Source of the DNA: Jaenimonas drosophilae
Taxonomy: Eukaryota; Euglenozoa; Kinetoplastea; Trypanosomatida; Trypanosomatidae
NCBI GenBank assembly: GCA_030849065.1
Contig: JASAON010001639.1
Span: 1 to 64,000 of the forward strand
DNA: 64,000 nucleotides
Direction of reading: 5' to 3'
This document shows, piece after piece, positions 19,301-29,022 of this stretch. Below the pieces are notes generated by a model. The model was not told the DNA's origin. It did no database searches and saw only the letters and a list, made by a program, of their open reading frames with translations. A program made the position numbers and the translations under genes. Every line of letters begins with the position of its first letter. The stretch's first letter is position 1.

Positions 19301-22300
19301 GTGTGACAATGGCACCTTCATCACGGCGAGCCTCGACGGCGATGCCAGCTTCTGCCGCTTCTCCTTCATTAAGGAGCACATGCAGATCATCCAGCTCCGT
19401 AAGTTTCATGTGTGTGACAGTGGCATCCGCCTTCTCGTGAGCTCCACCGCCGCGCAGGCCATTGCGGCACAAACCGTTAATAACCGCGTCCTCCTCTACG
19501 GCAGCATCAACCAAAAGGCGCACGTTGAGCTCTACGACCCGGTCGCACCCCACTTCTTCCCAATTGTTTCGGTGGTTATTGAGGATGAGCTCGATCAGCT
19601 CATCACCGCCGACAGCAGCGGCTACGTGAAGGTGTGGTGCCTACGACGGTGCCTCCCGCTGACCTCCTTCTACGCCCTCAGCGAACAAGCACACTCAGCC
19701 TTCCACGCACTCCTCAACAACGCCGACGACTTCACGCCAACAACGGGCAACTTTGGTGGCGGCATGGGGAGGCTGCACGACGTGGATGAGGTGGGCAAGA
19801 AGGGCAAGGCCGGGGCGGCCAACCAACCCTGGGGCGCCTCCCGAGACCTGCGCTCGCTCTTGGCAACCAACAAAGACACCATCACCGCGGCGGTGGAGAA
19901 TGGCACACACCTCCTCCCACTGCGCTGTCTGGCCTACGACCACGCCACGAAACGCTTCATCGCCACCGGCCTGCGCAACGCCGTCTTATGTACCTTTGCC
20001 AGTGGAAAAGGTGGCATCCGCGCACACACCGAATCCATCCGCTACCTCGGCGTCGGCTTCCGACATCACTGGCTCCTCAGCATGAGTTGCTACGACGGGC
20101 GGGTATGGAACTTCCTGAATGGTGCCATGGCGCTGGGCATCCGTGCCAACAACGCTGAGTACAACCTCCTCCGCGCAGAGCGCCTGAGCTGCATGGATAA
20201 AGGCTCCAAATCGTCGCGGATGGGCTGTGGCGATGGCGATGAGGATGACTTCGTCAGCCGTGAGCTGGAGGCCCTCGATAAGGGCTTCTCCGTGGATACC
20301 AACAAGATGCCACCGCAGAGCATCGGCGACGTAATTCAGTCGGTGATGCGGCCAACAACCTCCTCCACGGTGGGACGACCAGGCCTCTCCGCCATCGCCT
20401 GTGGAAGTGCTGCGGGTGCTGCCGCAGCAGCAGCATCATCAACAGGTGGTGGTGGTGGTGTGCCGGGATGTGCATCCCCCAACGCCGCCAACCTCGGCTC
20501 CTCCACCCACGACGCTGACAACAAGCATGACAATGTGCGAAACAGCAACGTGCGCTCGGGTGATATCCTCTGTGCCGCCATGGGCCAACAAGAACGTGTC
20601 ATTTACTACGCCCTGAGCACCGGAGATATTCGCGCACACCGCAGCGACTCGGGGCGCTTGATGAAAACGTACATCACCACGCCGCCAACAAAGGAGGATA
20701 TGTTGGCAGCGGCGGTGTCGTACCGCCACCTTTACACCAACTCAGGGCGAGGCCGCGGCTCGGGCATCTTCACGGGTGAAGGTGGCCGACCTGACGCCGC
20801 CAACAACTCCACAGCTCCCAACAACAACAACAACAACGCATCTTCATCTGCCGCAGCAGCTTCCACGGCCAGCCGCCTTGGCCGTCCAAATGCGCTGACC
20901 TTGACGAGCCAACAACGCATCCAAGCCGTGGCTGGCCTTCTTCATCGCCTACTCACCGACACCTACGCCGATGGCGCGGTGGGGAAGCCGACGGGTGATC
21001 GTCTATCCTTGCACATGGAGCCCATCAACATGCTCTGCCTCGAGGGTGCTCAAGAGCTTCTCGTGGTGTATGCAGATGGCTTGCTCAGATACTTCCCGAT
21101 TGTGGGCCACACCAACGTGGCACATCGCGTCGTTATTCCGGAATACCTCATTGCCAAGGCCGTACACTACCTCGTCTCGCCACCACCGCGACGACGGCTG
21201 AGCGGGGGTGGCGGTTCGCATCACCATCATAATCGTTCGCCTGACAGTCGTACATCCACAACAACACCACCTGCCACGACACGTCTCGCACGAATGTGCT
21301 CCTTCGCGGCCAAGGACGGCGTCGCCCTCACCGCATCTCCGGAAACAACAACAACCAACAACAACACCTCCTCCAGTGCTGCTGCTCTCGCACACACGTT
21401 CGCGAACAACAACCCCGCTGCTGCTGCTGCACAGGTGGTGGCGACGCACTCCATTGTTGAGGCCGATGCCGTCAGTCTTGTAACTGTGAGCACCCATCTT
21501 CAGATGATTTGTGTGGTGCAGGTGAATGGCATGGTCTCAATCATGGATGTGAGTGGTGGCGGGTCTGGGGCAGATGGAGGTGGTGCGGCTGGTTCTGCCT
21601 CCACGGCCAACATCGTTCACAGTTTCTTCTCCAGGGAAGACATCACAGCTGTATCATTCTTGGGGGCCTACCCATGCTTGATCCTGGCAGACCGCAAGTG
21701 CCAACTACGCTTCTATCTCGTGAAGGGTGCACCACTCTTGGCGTTGCTCGAGGACTTCTTCAAGTCGGTGGTACGCGATCGCCACGCCAATGAGCAACAA
21801 AACGCACGGAATGCGGCGCGTCGTGAGGCCAAGAACGGAACCAAGAATCGATGGAAGGGGGGGAGTCGTGGAGGTCTTCCCGCCGCGCCATTTAATCCAG
21901 CTGCCACCACATCCGCGAACAACACCAACAACAACAACAATAATTCCGCGGAGGATCGCAAGCTCAGTGATGATCGTCAGCCCATGTGTCCGTTGGTGTG
22001 GTCCTACCAGATGCCAACCACACCAGGTATTCCCACGGTGCTTCACTTTGATCCGATGCTGAGCACCGTCTACGTGGGAACGAAGGAGGGCTTTCTCAGC
22101 AGCTTCTTGGTGCGAAAACTCATTGTGGCCCTCGACCTACGCCCGCTCGGCTTCAGTGTGGCAGAGGTGAACCTAAACACCTATCTCCTGGCCCTGAAGG
22201 AGCAGCAGAGTGTATCCAATGAGGAGGTCATCCGCAACACCTTGTACCTCTTGTTTGGCATCACCCCACAACACATTTCACGGCACTTGAACGACCAGCA

Positions 22301-25300
22301 ACAAGAGAAGGAGCAGCGCACGTCTCCATTGCTGCGGCAGAGTGTAGCCTTCGGGGCGTCCAACGCCGACACACGTTCCTCGATGGAGGCCAACAGCGCC
22401 ACGTTTTTGACGAGCAGCCCAACCGATGTGGAGAGCTCACGACGTGGGGGCTACGACCTCACCACCACCACCGCCACCACGAACATGATGGGTGCCTCCA
22501 CGTCCGCCGTATCGAGCCCCACCACAACGTGCCCTGCCTCTCCGGCCTCCACGTCGGAGATGGTGGCGATTGGCGCATCGAGCCACACAAGCGCACCGCC
22601 GCCCGTTGCGTGGGTTAATTCATTGCAGTGGGTGTACGAGAACTGCATGCCACTCCTCCTTCCCCGTCTTCGCCAATCATCGGCCAGGCACAAGCACGGC
22701 AACAACAACAACAACAGCATAAGTGGGCTTCGTCCGGCATCAGCGGTGCGCAATTCCATCGCCTTTGGTGGAACCCTGGATGCGGATGTACCCTTTTCTC
22801 GCCACGACGACGGCAACGCGTCGGAGAGCTCGCGTGGAGGAGGTGGAGGCTTGGGCATCCGCGAGGAGCCCATCATGAATTTAGATACCGCCACCCTCTC
22901 CGACTTCCTTCTCGCCTGCGCAGTGATTCACGACGCCACGCACCTCTTAAATCTTCGTCGCACCACAACCACCGCGGAGCTCTCCGCACGCCAATCAGAG
23001 CTTGAGGATTCCTTCATGCTCGCACCGGGCACAAACGGCTTCGACTCCGCCATGGGCCTGCTGCGACGCAAGATGGCCGAGACCACCCCACGCGAGGATA
23101 AGAGCGGGACCAGCAACACCAACAACAACACCAACAATCATCATCGCAACATGATGAGCGGGCCAACAACCCCAGATGGCGCGGTTCGTCTCTCGCGCAT
23201 CGATATTGCGCAGATCCGCTCGTGGATCTCCGACGCGCTGTACCCAGCGGAATCGCACCTCCTCACTGAGTTTGCCGCCAACTCCGCCAAGGGGTTGTGT
23301 GGCAATGATAGCCGCCGACGTGTGGCGTCGCTCTTTGGGGCGGAAAACATGGATGATCCGACGATGCGGCGCATATTTCAAGGCAGAGGTGGCGCGGCTG
23401 GAGGTGTCGGTGGTGGTCTATTGCAACAACCGGGAGGCCGCAACAGCACAACGAGCACGCGGAGCATCATTCACACCGTCGTCTATGAAGATATGCTGGC
23501 CAAGACGGGGCAGCTGCGAACGATGATTGATCCATCAACGGCGAAGATGGCAGCAGCCAACCTCAACAACACCGCACGAGGCGCCAGTCGTGGCGGTCGT
23601 GGTGTGGGTGCCGGTGCCGGTGGAGATGCCGGCTTCCTCGGTGAAGAAGAAGATCGGTGGAGTGTTGGTCTTGGTGGTGGCTTCGAGAATTTGGCCTTCA
23701 TGTTGCAGCAATCGCACCCCATCTTATCACGTTGGGTGGAGCCGCTGTTTGAGCGCCACGCCCTTTTCATGAGCTCGAACTCCCCCCTCTCCCTCCTCAC
23801 TCCCCCGGGCATCCTCGAGCGTGCGCGTCGTGAGAATCTCGAGAAGGAGCGCAAACGCCTGGCACAGGCCAACATCAACATGCATAACAACCTCAACAAC
23901 AACAACGGCATAGTGGGCAGCAACACCACCACCCCAACCTCAACCGCCACACCTCCTCATCTTGGTTCTGTCTCTGCACCAGGATCAATGAACGCCCCCA
24001 CACTCACCCCGGTAGAGTCGTCGGCCACGGCGGAGTCCGAGGGGAAGAGCAGCGACCTCTCCAACCATCACAACAACCACTTGTGGGATGAGTTCGTTGA
24101 GGGCACCGTGCCACAGCTCATCATGGATGTGTTTAAGCGTCCTGGCCAGGTGCTGAAGGAGGTGGACCGCCTCAACACCCTCGATCTCGGGGTGACGTAC
24201 ATCACCTCACGACGCAACGGATATGTTTTTGTTGGCCACGCCGACGGCACCGTGTCGCTGTGGTCGCCCTACTCCTGTGCGCGGATTGAGCAGGTATGTA
24301 CCAGCAACCCGCTCCCACACAGCATCGCACGCCTGGGCCAGTCGGTGAAGAATCAGTTTCGGCGTGTTTATCAGATGATCATCTCACAGCGTCAGCGCAT
24401 GGCGCTCGAGACGGATGCCACCTTGGGGAGGAATGCCGAGGAGGGCGAGGAGCGCATTCGCTCGCAGATCAAGAACAAGCTGTTGCAGCATCAGGTGAAT
24501 GAGCTCAAGAAGAAGCGTGAGCGGGAGAAGGAGGAGCGGGAGCAACAACGCATCCGTCAGGCGCTGCTCGATGGCACCGATGTGCCCGCAGAGTCGGTGG
24601 AGGACGGCAGTGAGCCGAGCACGCGGAGTAGTCCGGCCCGTTCGCGTGCTGCCGTACCCGACTTGAAGGTGATGCAGCGTCGCATGATGGAGATGAAGGA
24701 TCTTGTGCAGCTCGCCGTGAGCATCCGGAGTGGGGAGGAGGTGCGTCAGAAGCATCTGAGTATGGAGGACTTGTTCTTCCTGCCACTGCGCATGTCGGAG
24801 TTGGCGGAGCTGGAGAACTTTGATCCCCTCGCCTACGAACAAGCCGTGGAGCTCGCGGTGCAACGCCTTCTCCACGACGTGTGTGGGGATGAGGTTGACG
24901 GCGGTGAGAAGCGGAGCATCAACTACTACCGACTGGCCCACCACCTCACCGCGGAGGAGCTCGTCCGTCGTGGTGATTCACGCCTCATCACCGCCGCGGT
25001 GCAACGCGCGCTCGAGGACCCCTCGACGAACGAGGTTGATTTTCTGAACTTCACGCACGACCAAATGGTGGCTGATACAGAACAAGAAGAACGCTGGGAC
25101 TATCGCGAGATGGAGATGCTCAAGGAGGAACTACGCAAGGAGCAGGAGGAGTCGGAGAGGCTCGCAGCATCCTCCGCGGCGGTGTCGCAGCCCGTGAGCA
25201 GATGCAGCTCCGCCACCTCGCGCACCTCGCAGCATCGCCGACGCAAGAGTACCGCGGGCACACGTCGTGGAGGAAGCGCAGCTGGAGGTGGTGGTGGTAC

Positions 25301-27338
25301 GGACGATGCCGAGCATGGGAACGACTACGCACGCGCGCTGAAGCTGCAGCGCAGTGTTGGCGCCATGGCGCAGATTGGCGATGATTCGAGCTGGACCGCG
25401 GGTGATGCCAACTTCGTCAGCAAATCGCGACGTGGCTCGATCCAAGCGCCACACCTCGCCGGTGGTGGTGATGGGGGTGAGGGAGGGGGCGGAGTCGTGG
25501 AGCGGGTGAGCAGCGCAGAGATGAACCACCCGCGCCACCTTCGCGACCAGATTCGTTTCAGTCTCGTTGCCGGTGCGATGTTGCCGCCGCCCTCGCAGGA
25601 GGATTCCCTCGTCGGGGCTCGGCCAGACTCTGCGCAGAGCTCCAGCTCCGCCACCACACGGGTGAGCTCGCCCGCCATTCCCGATCTCGTGTCGCGGTGT
25701 GGCGAGGCGTTGGAGCGCATGGCGGTCGAGGGATGCTACAAGGAAACGGTGGGGCCAACTGGTCCGACGGCAGAAACGCAGCGGAAGCATCTCGAGCGTG
25801 TGCGTGCGCTTGGCGTGAGGCTGCCCGGGGATGTTGCTGGGGCCTACGAACGTGAGTTTGCTCATCATGCCAACACGGTTTCAGAGCCACCTTCATCCAT
25901 GGTGAGTGCGGAGGGATCGCCGACGCGTCAACGGCGAGCTTCCTCGTCTGCCGCTGCACATGGGTCCGCCGCGACAACATGTGCCGCATCCCCACCACCT
26001 CATCCGCCACCAGCCACCTCACAAGCCAGCAGCGTCAGTCCTCCTCGTGTGGTTGGTACGCGTGGCGGTGGTGGTGGTGGTGGTGGTGGTGGTGCTCCTG
26101 GTGGGCGTGTTGGCAGTGGCCCCCACGCACGTCGCGAGCCCGACAGCAGCTGGGCGAGCGACGATGAGCAAGATGGCGCCAAGAAGGGCAAGACGGACGC
26201 GCTCACTCCAGCACGTGCAGGCGCGTGGCTGTACAGCAGCACCTACACCCTCACCCAACCACTACTCCTCGCCCACTCATCCGACGAAGATGATGATGAT
26301 GATGTTGATGATGATGATGATGATGGACGCCACGCCAGCTCATCGGGGCAAGATACCTCACCCGACCACACGCGTTTGGGGGAGCGGCCCTCATCTGCCA
26401 CGACGGAGGCGGCCTTGATGGAGTCCTACGACCGCCCGCTGGCGGCGCTCGGCGAGAGCGTTGTGAGTGGGCCACCACCACCACACACCCTCAGCCGTGA
26501 AGGCTCCGAGGTGGGCACGACCAGCGCCACGTTGCCACCCGCCTTATTCATGACGGAGGCACACATGGCAAGCGCTCGTGGCCGTGCCATCACTCCCGAC
26601 GTGCGCGCATCCTCATCCGGTGCCTCGCCACCTCCGCCACTTCCGCTTGGTGTGCGCGCCGGCAGCCCCTTTGGCACCGCCCCACGACCGCAGCACCGCC
26701 CCAAACGCCCACTGGTTCAGGTCATCACGGAACCACACCACGCCACCTCCACGCCCTCTTCACATCATCATCATTCTCACCACCCCGATGGCAATACCAC
26801 CACGGGGGATCTCAGCGTCAGTGACGATGTTGCCGCAGCGGTGCCGATGCTTGACTGGCGCAAGAAGCGTCGGACCGACGGTTTTCATGCGCGGTTGGAT
26901 CGTACGGGATACCTCAACGCGACGCAACGCCCCGCCACCGCCATCACCGCGTGTGGCACCGCCGATGTACTTCCAACGCTCCCCGCGAGCTCCGCGGGTC
27001 GGCCATCAACGATGTGCAATTCCGGTCGCGGGCGTCTCACCGACCGGCATAGTCCAGTGCCGGCGTTGAGGCTGCCACCGCAGCCATCCTCCATGACGTG
27101 GGGGTGCTCAACGGAGGTGGGCAAAGCAGAGTTGTTGTTGGCTGCTGCACAAGGTGCAGATGGAGCTACACCACCACAACCAACATCAAGATCAGCCCCG
27201 TCGCCGCCACCTCCGCCAACCCGCATCATGACAGGCGATGTACGCCAACTCATTAGTCGTGGAGGAACGGGCAAAGGCAGCGCGCCCGTGAATACCATGG
27301 GGAGGAAGAAGTACCTCTACGACATACTGCCACGATAG
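16308..27338 (+). CDS. Giant WD40-like/EF-hand-like protein, possibly axonemal or cytoskeletal
   Basis: A 3676-residue protein with no close relative that I recognise. Residues 1 to about 380 are low complexity with one basic helical stretch. Residues 430-660 form a conserved-looking globular block; its end (YDLFESIDTEQRGTITWSSLTDALIEH, about 625-652) resembles a degenerate EF-hand pair. Residues about 700-2660 contain scattered WD40-type strands, for example ITADSSGYVKVWCLRR, TTASLD-like turns and VFVGHADGTVSLWSPY, suggesting two or more beta-propellers split by long Asn/Ser/Gly inserts. A charged coiled coil follows (about 2690-2755, QVNELKKKREREKEEREQQR). The last 700 residues are mostly disordered with Asp and His runs. 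EF-hand plus WD40 is the layout of some ciliary proteins (WDR49/CFAP337 type), but that link is only inference. ATG 16308 replaces an upstream GTG-started frame. Confidence 0.7.
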   Translation: MTDHTSSYMESAMRQRSRIISGSSATKATPAHASGGLVELLLRQPLISTRLRSTSEDVLASGAGLDSRSMAEGAPAFLDGAGGVSPPRHTDSPSANMPAPSIMDLARCDLDAIRRSFVVHTDTFTRGDLLDRFKRLVARSMKEEAEAAGDAGRKRGGGATSSSSSSPATRDEMSRSYGFLNGPDAIPTGIPARHLQKARAQLIWEYEDKVQRECERLQRLRYETWRRRRITEERNRREMSKMKSGARTLEQRIQLRMEQSRRRHATMLGESSSASSFSGGEEESSAARSGAGGGGGGAAEDDGCSPYRRGTLNGPDATGATTRTASTVVVEDVALLNCYPTQSPQVVLPPPSFFLESPGHHVSGAMSHLGSAGNAEPLRAPPTYPFTWSIDLFDELPLVRETLAGGSAAGEDDFLGPTGCRAAAAASSSSTGATSSSSSGAGGMGRRRGQRGVAEADVEIPLPTFVYLISRLLFRIHYAACFPAALFHRFLLDPYFFAQPAHCDVQYYYRYFPQLAEEAEQRYKKRQSKLQHMINKHEVPIHASDEFSVYQLLRPPTRVHPRSVSARIAPPWFPLSEEEEDRQMQHLTSDERDQRRRYRTHLLNAAMSPSVRQEVAQMISQCRLVAYDLFESIDTEQRGTITWSSLTDALIEHAEVVHHRGKAEDALKTMQTNASVFDRYTVAPLPGQLSRLGYTGNAVALRHSRSMILLEGPQDYALCDGSSFMSIVIKLLVRPVTVVFNEYEMALLVKKREEDARQRIARGASVDLALEIKELDGYDSTLARRPWRNNQKMPSIFIRYEDGKRLHEDTAMEVIRQLKDKKGEDEDEEEEEAGSNLHKTRSDRADRITIESAVALTEIFPGMPMVVATINSDLMLRFYVSHHFIEAIPEAVVLHCHETMTACDWAGPGAAVHPQLKDYLLMGTRGGGLWTINLRPILGYIFRISNDERDVHGNHQLFHNPAASYNELVSRTLRGDLQPYIICRKDHLHTSVISSISMCDNGTFITASLDGDASFCRFSFIKEHMQIIQLRKFHVCDSGIRLLVSSTAAQAIAAQTVNNRVLLYGSINQKAHVELYDPVAPHFFPIVSVVIEDELDQLITADSSGYVKVWCLRRCLPLTSFYALSEQAHSAFHALLNNADDFTPTTGNFGGGMGRLHDVDEVGKKGKAGAANQPWGASRDLRSLLATNKDTITAAVENGTHLLPLRCLAYDHATKRFIATGLRNAVLCTFASGKGGIRAHTESIRYLGVGFRHHWLLSMSCYDGRVWNFLNGAMALGIRANNAEYNLLRAERLSCMDKGSKSSRMGCGDGDEDDFVSRELEALDKGFSVDTNKMPPQSIGDVIQSVMRPTTSSTVGRPGLSAIACGSAAGAAAAAASSTGGGGGVPGCASPNAANLGSSTHDADNKHDNVRNSNVRSGDILCAAMGQQERVIYYALSTGDIRAHRSDSGRLMKTYITTPPTKEDMLAAAVSYRHLYTNSGRGRGSGIFTGEGGRPDAANNSTAPNNNNNNASSSAAAASTASRLGRPNALTLTSQQRIQAVAGLLHRLLTDTYADGAVGKPTGDRLSLHMEPINMLCLEGAQELLVVYADGLLRYFPIVGHTNVAHRVVIPEYLIAKAVHYLVSPPPRRRLSGGGGSHHHHNRSPDSRTSTTTPPATTRLARMCSFAAKDGVALTASPETTTTNNNTSSSAAALAHTFANNNPAAAAAQVVATHSIVEADAVSLVTVSTHLQMICVVQVNGMVSIMDVSGGGSGADGGGAAGSASTANIVHSFFSREDITAVSFLGAYPCLILADRKCQLRFYLVKGAPLLALLEDFFKSVVRDRHANEQQNARNAARREAKNGTKNRWKGGSRGGLPAAPFNPAATTSANNTNNNNNNSAEDRKLSDDRQPMCPLVWSYQMPTTPGIPTVLHFDPMLSTVYVGTKEGFLSSFLVRKLIVALDLRPLGFSVAEVNLNTYLLALKEQQSVSNEEVIRNTLYLLFGITPQHISRHLNDQQQEKEQRTSPLLRQSVAFGASNADTRSSMEANSATFLTSSPTDVESSRRGGYDLTTTTATTNMMGASTSAVSSPTTTCPASPASTSEMVAIGASSHTSAPPPVAWVNSLQWVYENCMPLLLPRLRQSSARHKHGNNNNNSISGLRPASAVRNSIAFGGTLDADVPFSRHDDGNASESSRGGGGGLGIREEPIMNLDTATLSDFLLACAVIHDATHLLNLRRTTTTAELSARQSELEDSFMLAPGTNGFDSAMGLLRRKMAETTPREDKSGTSNTNNNTNNHHRNMMSGPTTPDGAVRLSRIDIAQIRSWISDALYPAESHLLTEFAANSAKGLCGNDSRRRVASLFGAENMDDPTMRRIFQGRGGAAGGVGGGLLQQPGGRNSTTSTRSIIHTVVYEDMLAKTGQLRTMIDPSTAKMAAANLNNTARGASRGGRGVGAGAGGDAGFLGEEEDRWSVGLGGGFENLAFMLQQSHPILSRWVEPLFERHALFMSSNSPLSLLTPPGILERARRENLEKERKRLAQANINMHNNLNNNNGIVGSNTTTPTSTATPPHLGSVSAPGSMNAPTLTPVESSATAESEGKSSDLSNHHNNHLWDEFVEGTVPQLIMDVFKRPGQVLKEVDRLNTLDLGVTYITSRRNGYVFVGHADGTVSLWSPYSCARIEQVCTSNPLPHSIARLGQSVKNQFRRVYQMIISQRQRMALETDATLGRNAEEGEERIRSQIKNKLLQHQVNELKKKREREKEEREQQRIRQALLDGTDVPAESVEDGSEPSTRSSPARSRAAVPDLKVMQRRMMEMKDLVQLAVSIRSGEEVRQKHLSMEDLFFLPLRMSELAELENFDPLAYEQAVELAVQRLLHDVCGDEVDGGEKRSINYYRLAHHLTAEELVRRGDSRLITAAVQRALEDPSTNEVDFLNFTHDQMVADTEQEERWDYREMEMLKEELRKEQEESERLAASSAAVSQPVSRCSSATSRTSQHRRRKSTAGTRRGGSAAGGGGGTDDAEHGNDYARALKLQRSVGAMAQIGDDSSWTAGDANFVSKSRRGSIQAPHLAGGGDGGEGGGGVVERVSSAEMNHPRHLRDQIRFSLVAGAMLPPPSQEDSLVGARPDSAQSSSSATTRVSSPAIPDLVSRCGEALERMAVEGCYKETVGPTGPTAETQRKHLERVRALGVRLPGDVAGAYEREFAHHANTVSEPPSSMVSAEGSPTRQRRASSSAAAHGSAATTCAASPPPHPPPATSQASSVSPPRVVGTRGGGGGGGGGGAPGGRVGSGPHARREPDSSWASDDEQDGAKKGKTDALTPARAGAWLYSSTYTLTQPLLLAHSSDEDDDDDVDDDDDDGRHASSSGQDTSPDHTRLGERPSSATTEAALMESYDRPLAALGESVVSGPPPPHTLSREGSEVGTTSATLPPALFMTEAHMASARGRAITPDVRASSSGASPPPPLPLGVRAGSPFGTAPRPQHRPKRPLVQVITEPHHATSTPSSHHHHSHHPDGNTTTGDLSVSDDVAAAVPMLDWRKKRRTDGFHARLDRTGYLNATQRPATAITACGTADVLPTLPASSAGRPSTMCNSGRGRLTDRHSPVPALRLPPQPSSMTWGCSTEVGKAELLLAAAQGADGATPPQPTSRSAPSPPPPPTRIMTGDVRQLISRGGTGKGSAPVNTMGRKKYLYDILPR

Positions 27339-27833
27339 TTGTTGGTGTTGAGGCATCGTCTTTTTGATGATATTGTCTTGGACTTCACGACTCATGTATA
27401 GGGTGATGAAAACCAAACCTTCTTCTCTCCAAAAAAAAACACACACACACACGTACACAAGGAAGATGTAGGCATGATGATGATTGGACGCACGATACCT
27501 CTCATCGCATCTTCTTCGGGCCTTTATTCGTATGCTGAAGGCAGATGTATAGCTGATCGTGCCACATGATGTGCACACACACACACACACAAACAAAAAT
27601 GAAAACAGAACAACACATTCATGATGATGATCCCATGCACGTACACGCATCCATCTTCTTTCTCTTCACGTCTCTCTTCTTCTTGATGTCGGGTGTGTAG
27701 TACAGCATCGCACTGCGAAGGCGCGGACACACAACAAAAACAACACCAACAAAATCACTGAACATCTTCATTCATCTAGAGTTGTTTGTGAAGAGCTCTC
27801 CAACAATATACCCGTGCGTACGTACACCGTGCC
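27339..27833. other. Intergenic region, giant gene to inhibitor-3
   Basis: No gene seen. CA repeats lie near 27440-27452 and 27574-27590. A short pyrimidine tract with AG at 27778-27779 lies 54 nt before the next ATG. Confidence 0.65.
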
Positions 27834-28265
27834 ATGCCGTCGAGCCCTAATCAGACGTTGGGCCAACGTTTGCCGAACAGCGACGCCCTTGCCACCACCA
27901 ACCAAGTCGTGGCACGTCGCGAGGTGGTGCTTCGTCTCGTACCTCCGCCAACAGATGAGCAGCTGCGCGCCATGGCGGCAGGACCACGGCGCGTGTCGTG
28001 GGAGGGCGAAATCCCCGACCACGTCAACCAACGTGTGAGTAAGAGTTGTTGCGTATTTCACAAGAGAAAACTTTTTGGTGAAAGTAGCAGCGACGAGAGC
28101 AGCACGAGCAGCAGTGACAACGACGACGACGATGCAGCTCACCGCCAGCCACATGGTGGTGATGATGAAGGATGCGGCCCTCACGACGGATGCAAGAAGC
28201 ACCATCATCATCGTCGGCCCAAGTGTACGAAGGAGCACTGCTACTGCGGCACACGCTTCCATTGA
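27834..28265 (+). CDS. Protein phosphatase 1 inhibitor-3 (Ypi1/PPP1R11) family
   Basis: A 143-residue, probably disordered protein. The hallmark block of the family is present: a PP1-docking RVxF-type motif (RVSWEGE, about residues 52-58), then DHVNQRVSKSCCVFHKRKLFGESSSDE, matching the family pattern in which a Ser-Lys-Cys-Cys core is followed by a phosphorylatable FGES-Ser/Asp segment. A C-terminal Cys/His-rich tail (CGPHDGCKKHHHH, then CTKEHCYCGT) parallels the CGH segment of PPP1R11. These proteins bind the PP1 catalytic subunit and control its nuclear activity. An Asp run from GAC repeats lies between the two halves. The start is the first ATG after a splice-like AG. Confidence 0.87.
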   Translation: MPSSPNQTLGQRLPNSDALATTNQVVARREVVLRLVPPPTDEQLRAMAAGPRRVSWEGEIPDHVNQRVSKSCCVFHKRKLFGESSSDESSTSSSDNDDDDAAHRQPHGGDDEGCGPHDGCKKHHHHRRPKCTKEHCYCGTRFH

Positions 28266-29022
28266 AGCTCCTCCACGTTGATGTCAGGTCGTGGATGATG
28301 ATGATGAAGACTCACTGATGCCCACTGCTGATCAGCATGTCGTTTTCTTGATGTGTGGTGAGAACATGTAGTGGTTGATGTACGTGCCTGCGTGTCTCTG
28401 CCTGGTCTGTCTGTCTTCATCGTGTTTTTTCTTCTTCATCTTCATCATCATTATAGATCACGTTGTTTCCTTCATTCTTTTTTCATTAACTTGTGCAGGT
28501 TCATCCACGACTAAATACACGTACGAACACACACGCACACGCAAACGAACACAAGAACAAAAAAAACGTAAGTTAGTGCATTTACCACACTTCAAGAAAA
28601 TCTCGAGCCACATAACACACACACACACCTCTCTTCATTATATCACTCCCTCTCACAACACTTCTTTCGTTGGTCCATTCCCACAACGGTGGTGTAGAGC
28701 TCGAGTAGCACGTTAACGTTGCCAATTCCTTCGTTTTTATCTCTTCACACACACGTACGCACGCACACACTTCTCGTCCAGGCAGTTGTTGTGCAAAGAA
28801 CCAACGCAATAACAACGACATCAGCAACACGTCGCGTACACCTCCCCACTCCCTTTCTACTACTCATCTTTTTGTGTGTAAGTTGTACGTTGTAGTACCA
28901 TCATCCTCACCGCTCCCGCCATTGGTGGGCTCGAGATCAACTACTTCGTCCTCCTGAAACCACAAAACGCAAACCAACATAACAACAACAACAATATCAG
29001 CAGCATCCTCCACTGTTGAGCT
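28266..29022. other. Intergenic region, inhibitor-3 to TTD14-like gene
   Basis: About 750 bases without a supportable gene. It shows several CT/poly-T tracts (28424-28450, 28470-28485), CA repeats near 28614-28627 and 28747-28767, and a CAA run before the next ATG. Confidence 0.65.

Noticed and set aside
28375..28716. 113-codon hydrophobic frame between inhibitor-3 and the TTD14-like gene
   Set aside because: The hydrophobic run is a translated poly-T/ATC tract followed by CA repeats; starts at TTG and fits spacer or 5' UTR sequence.
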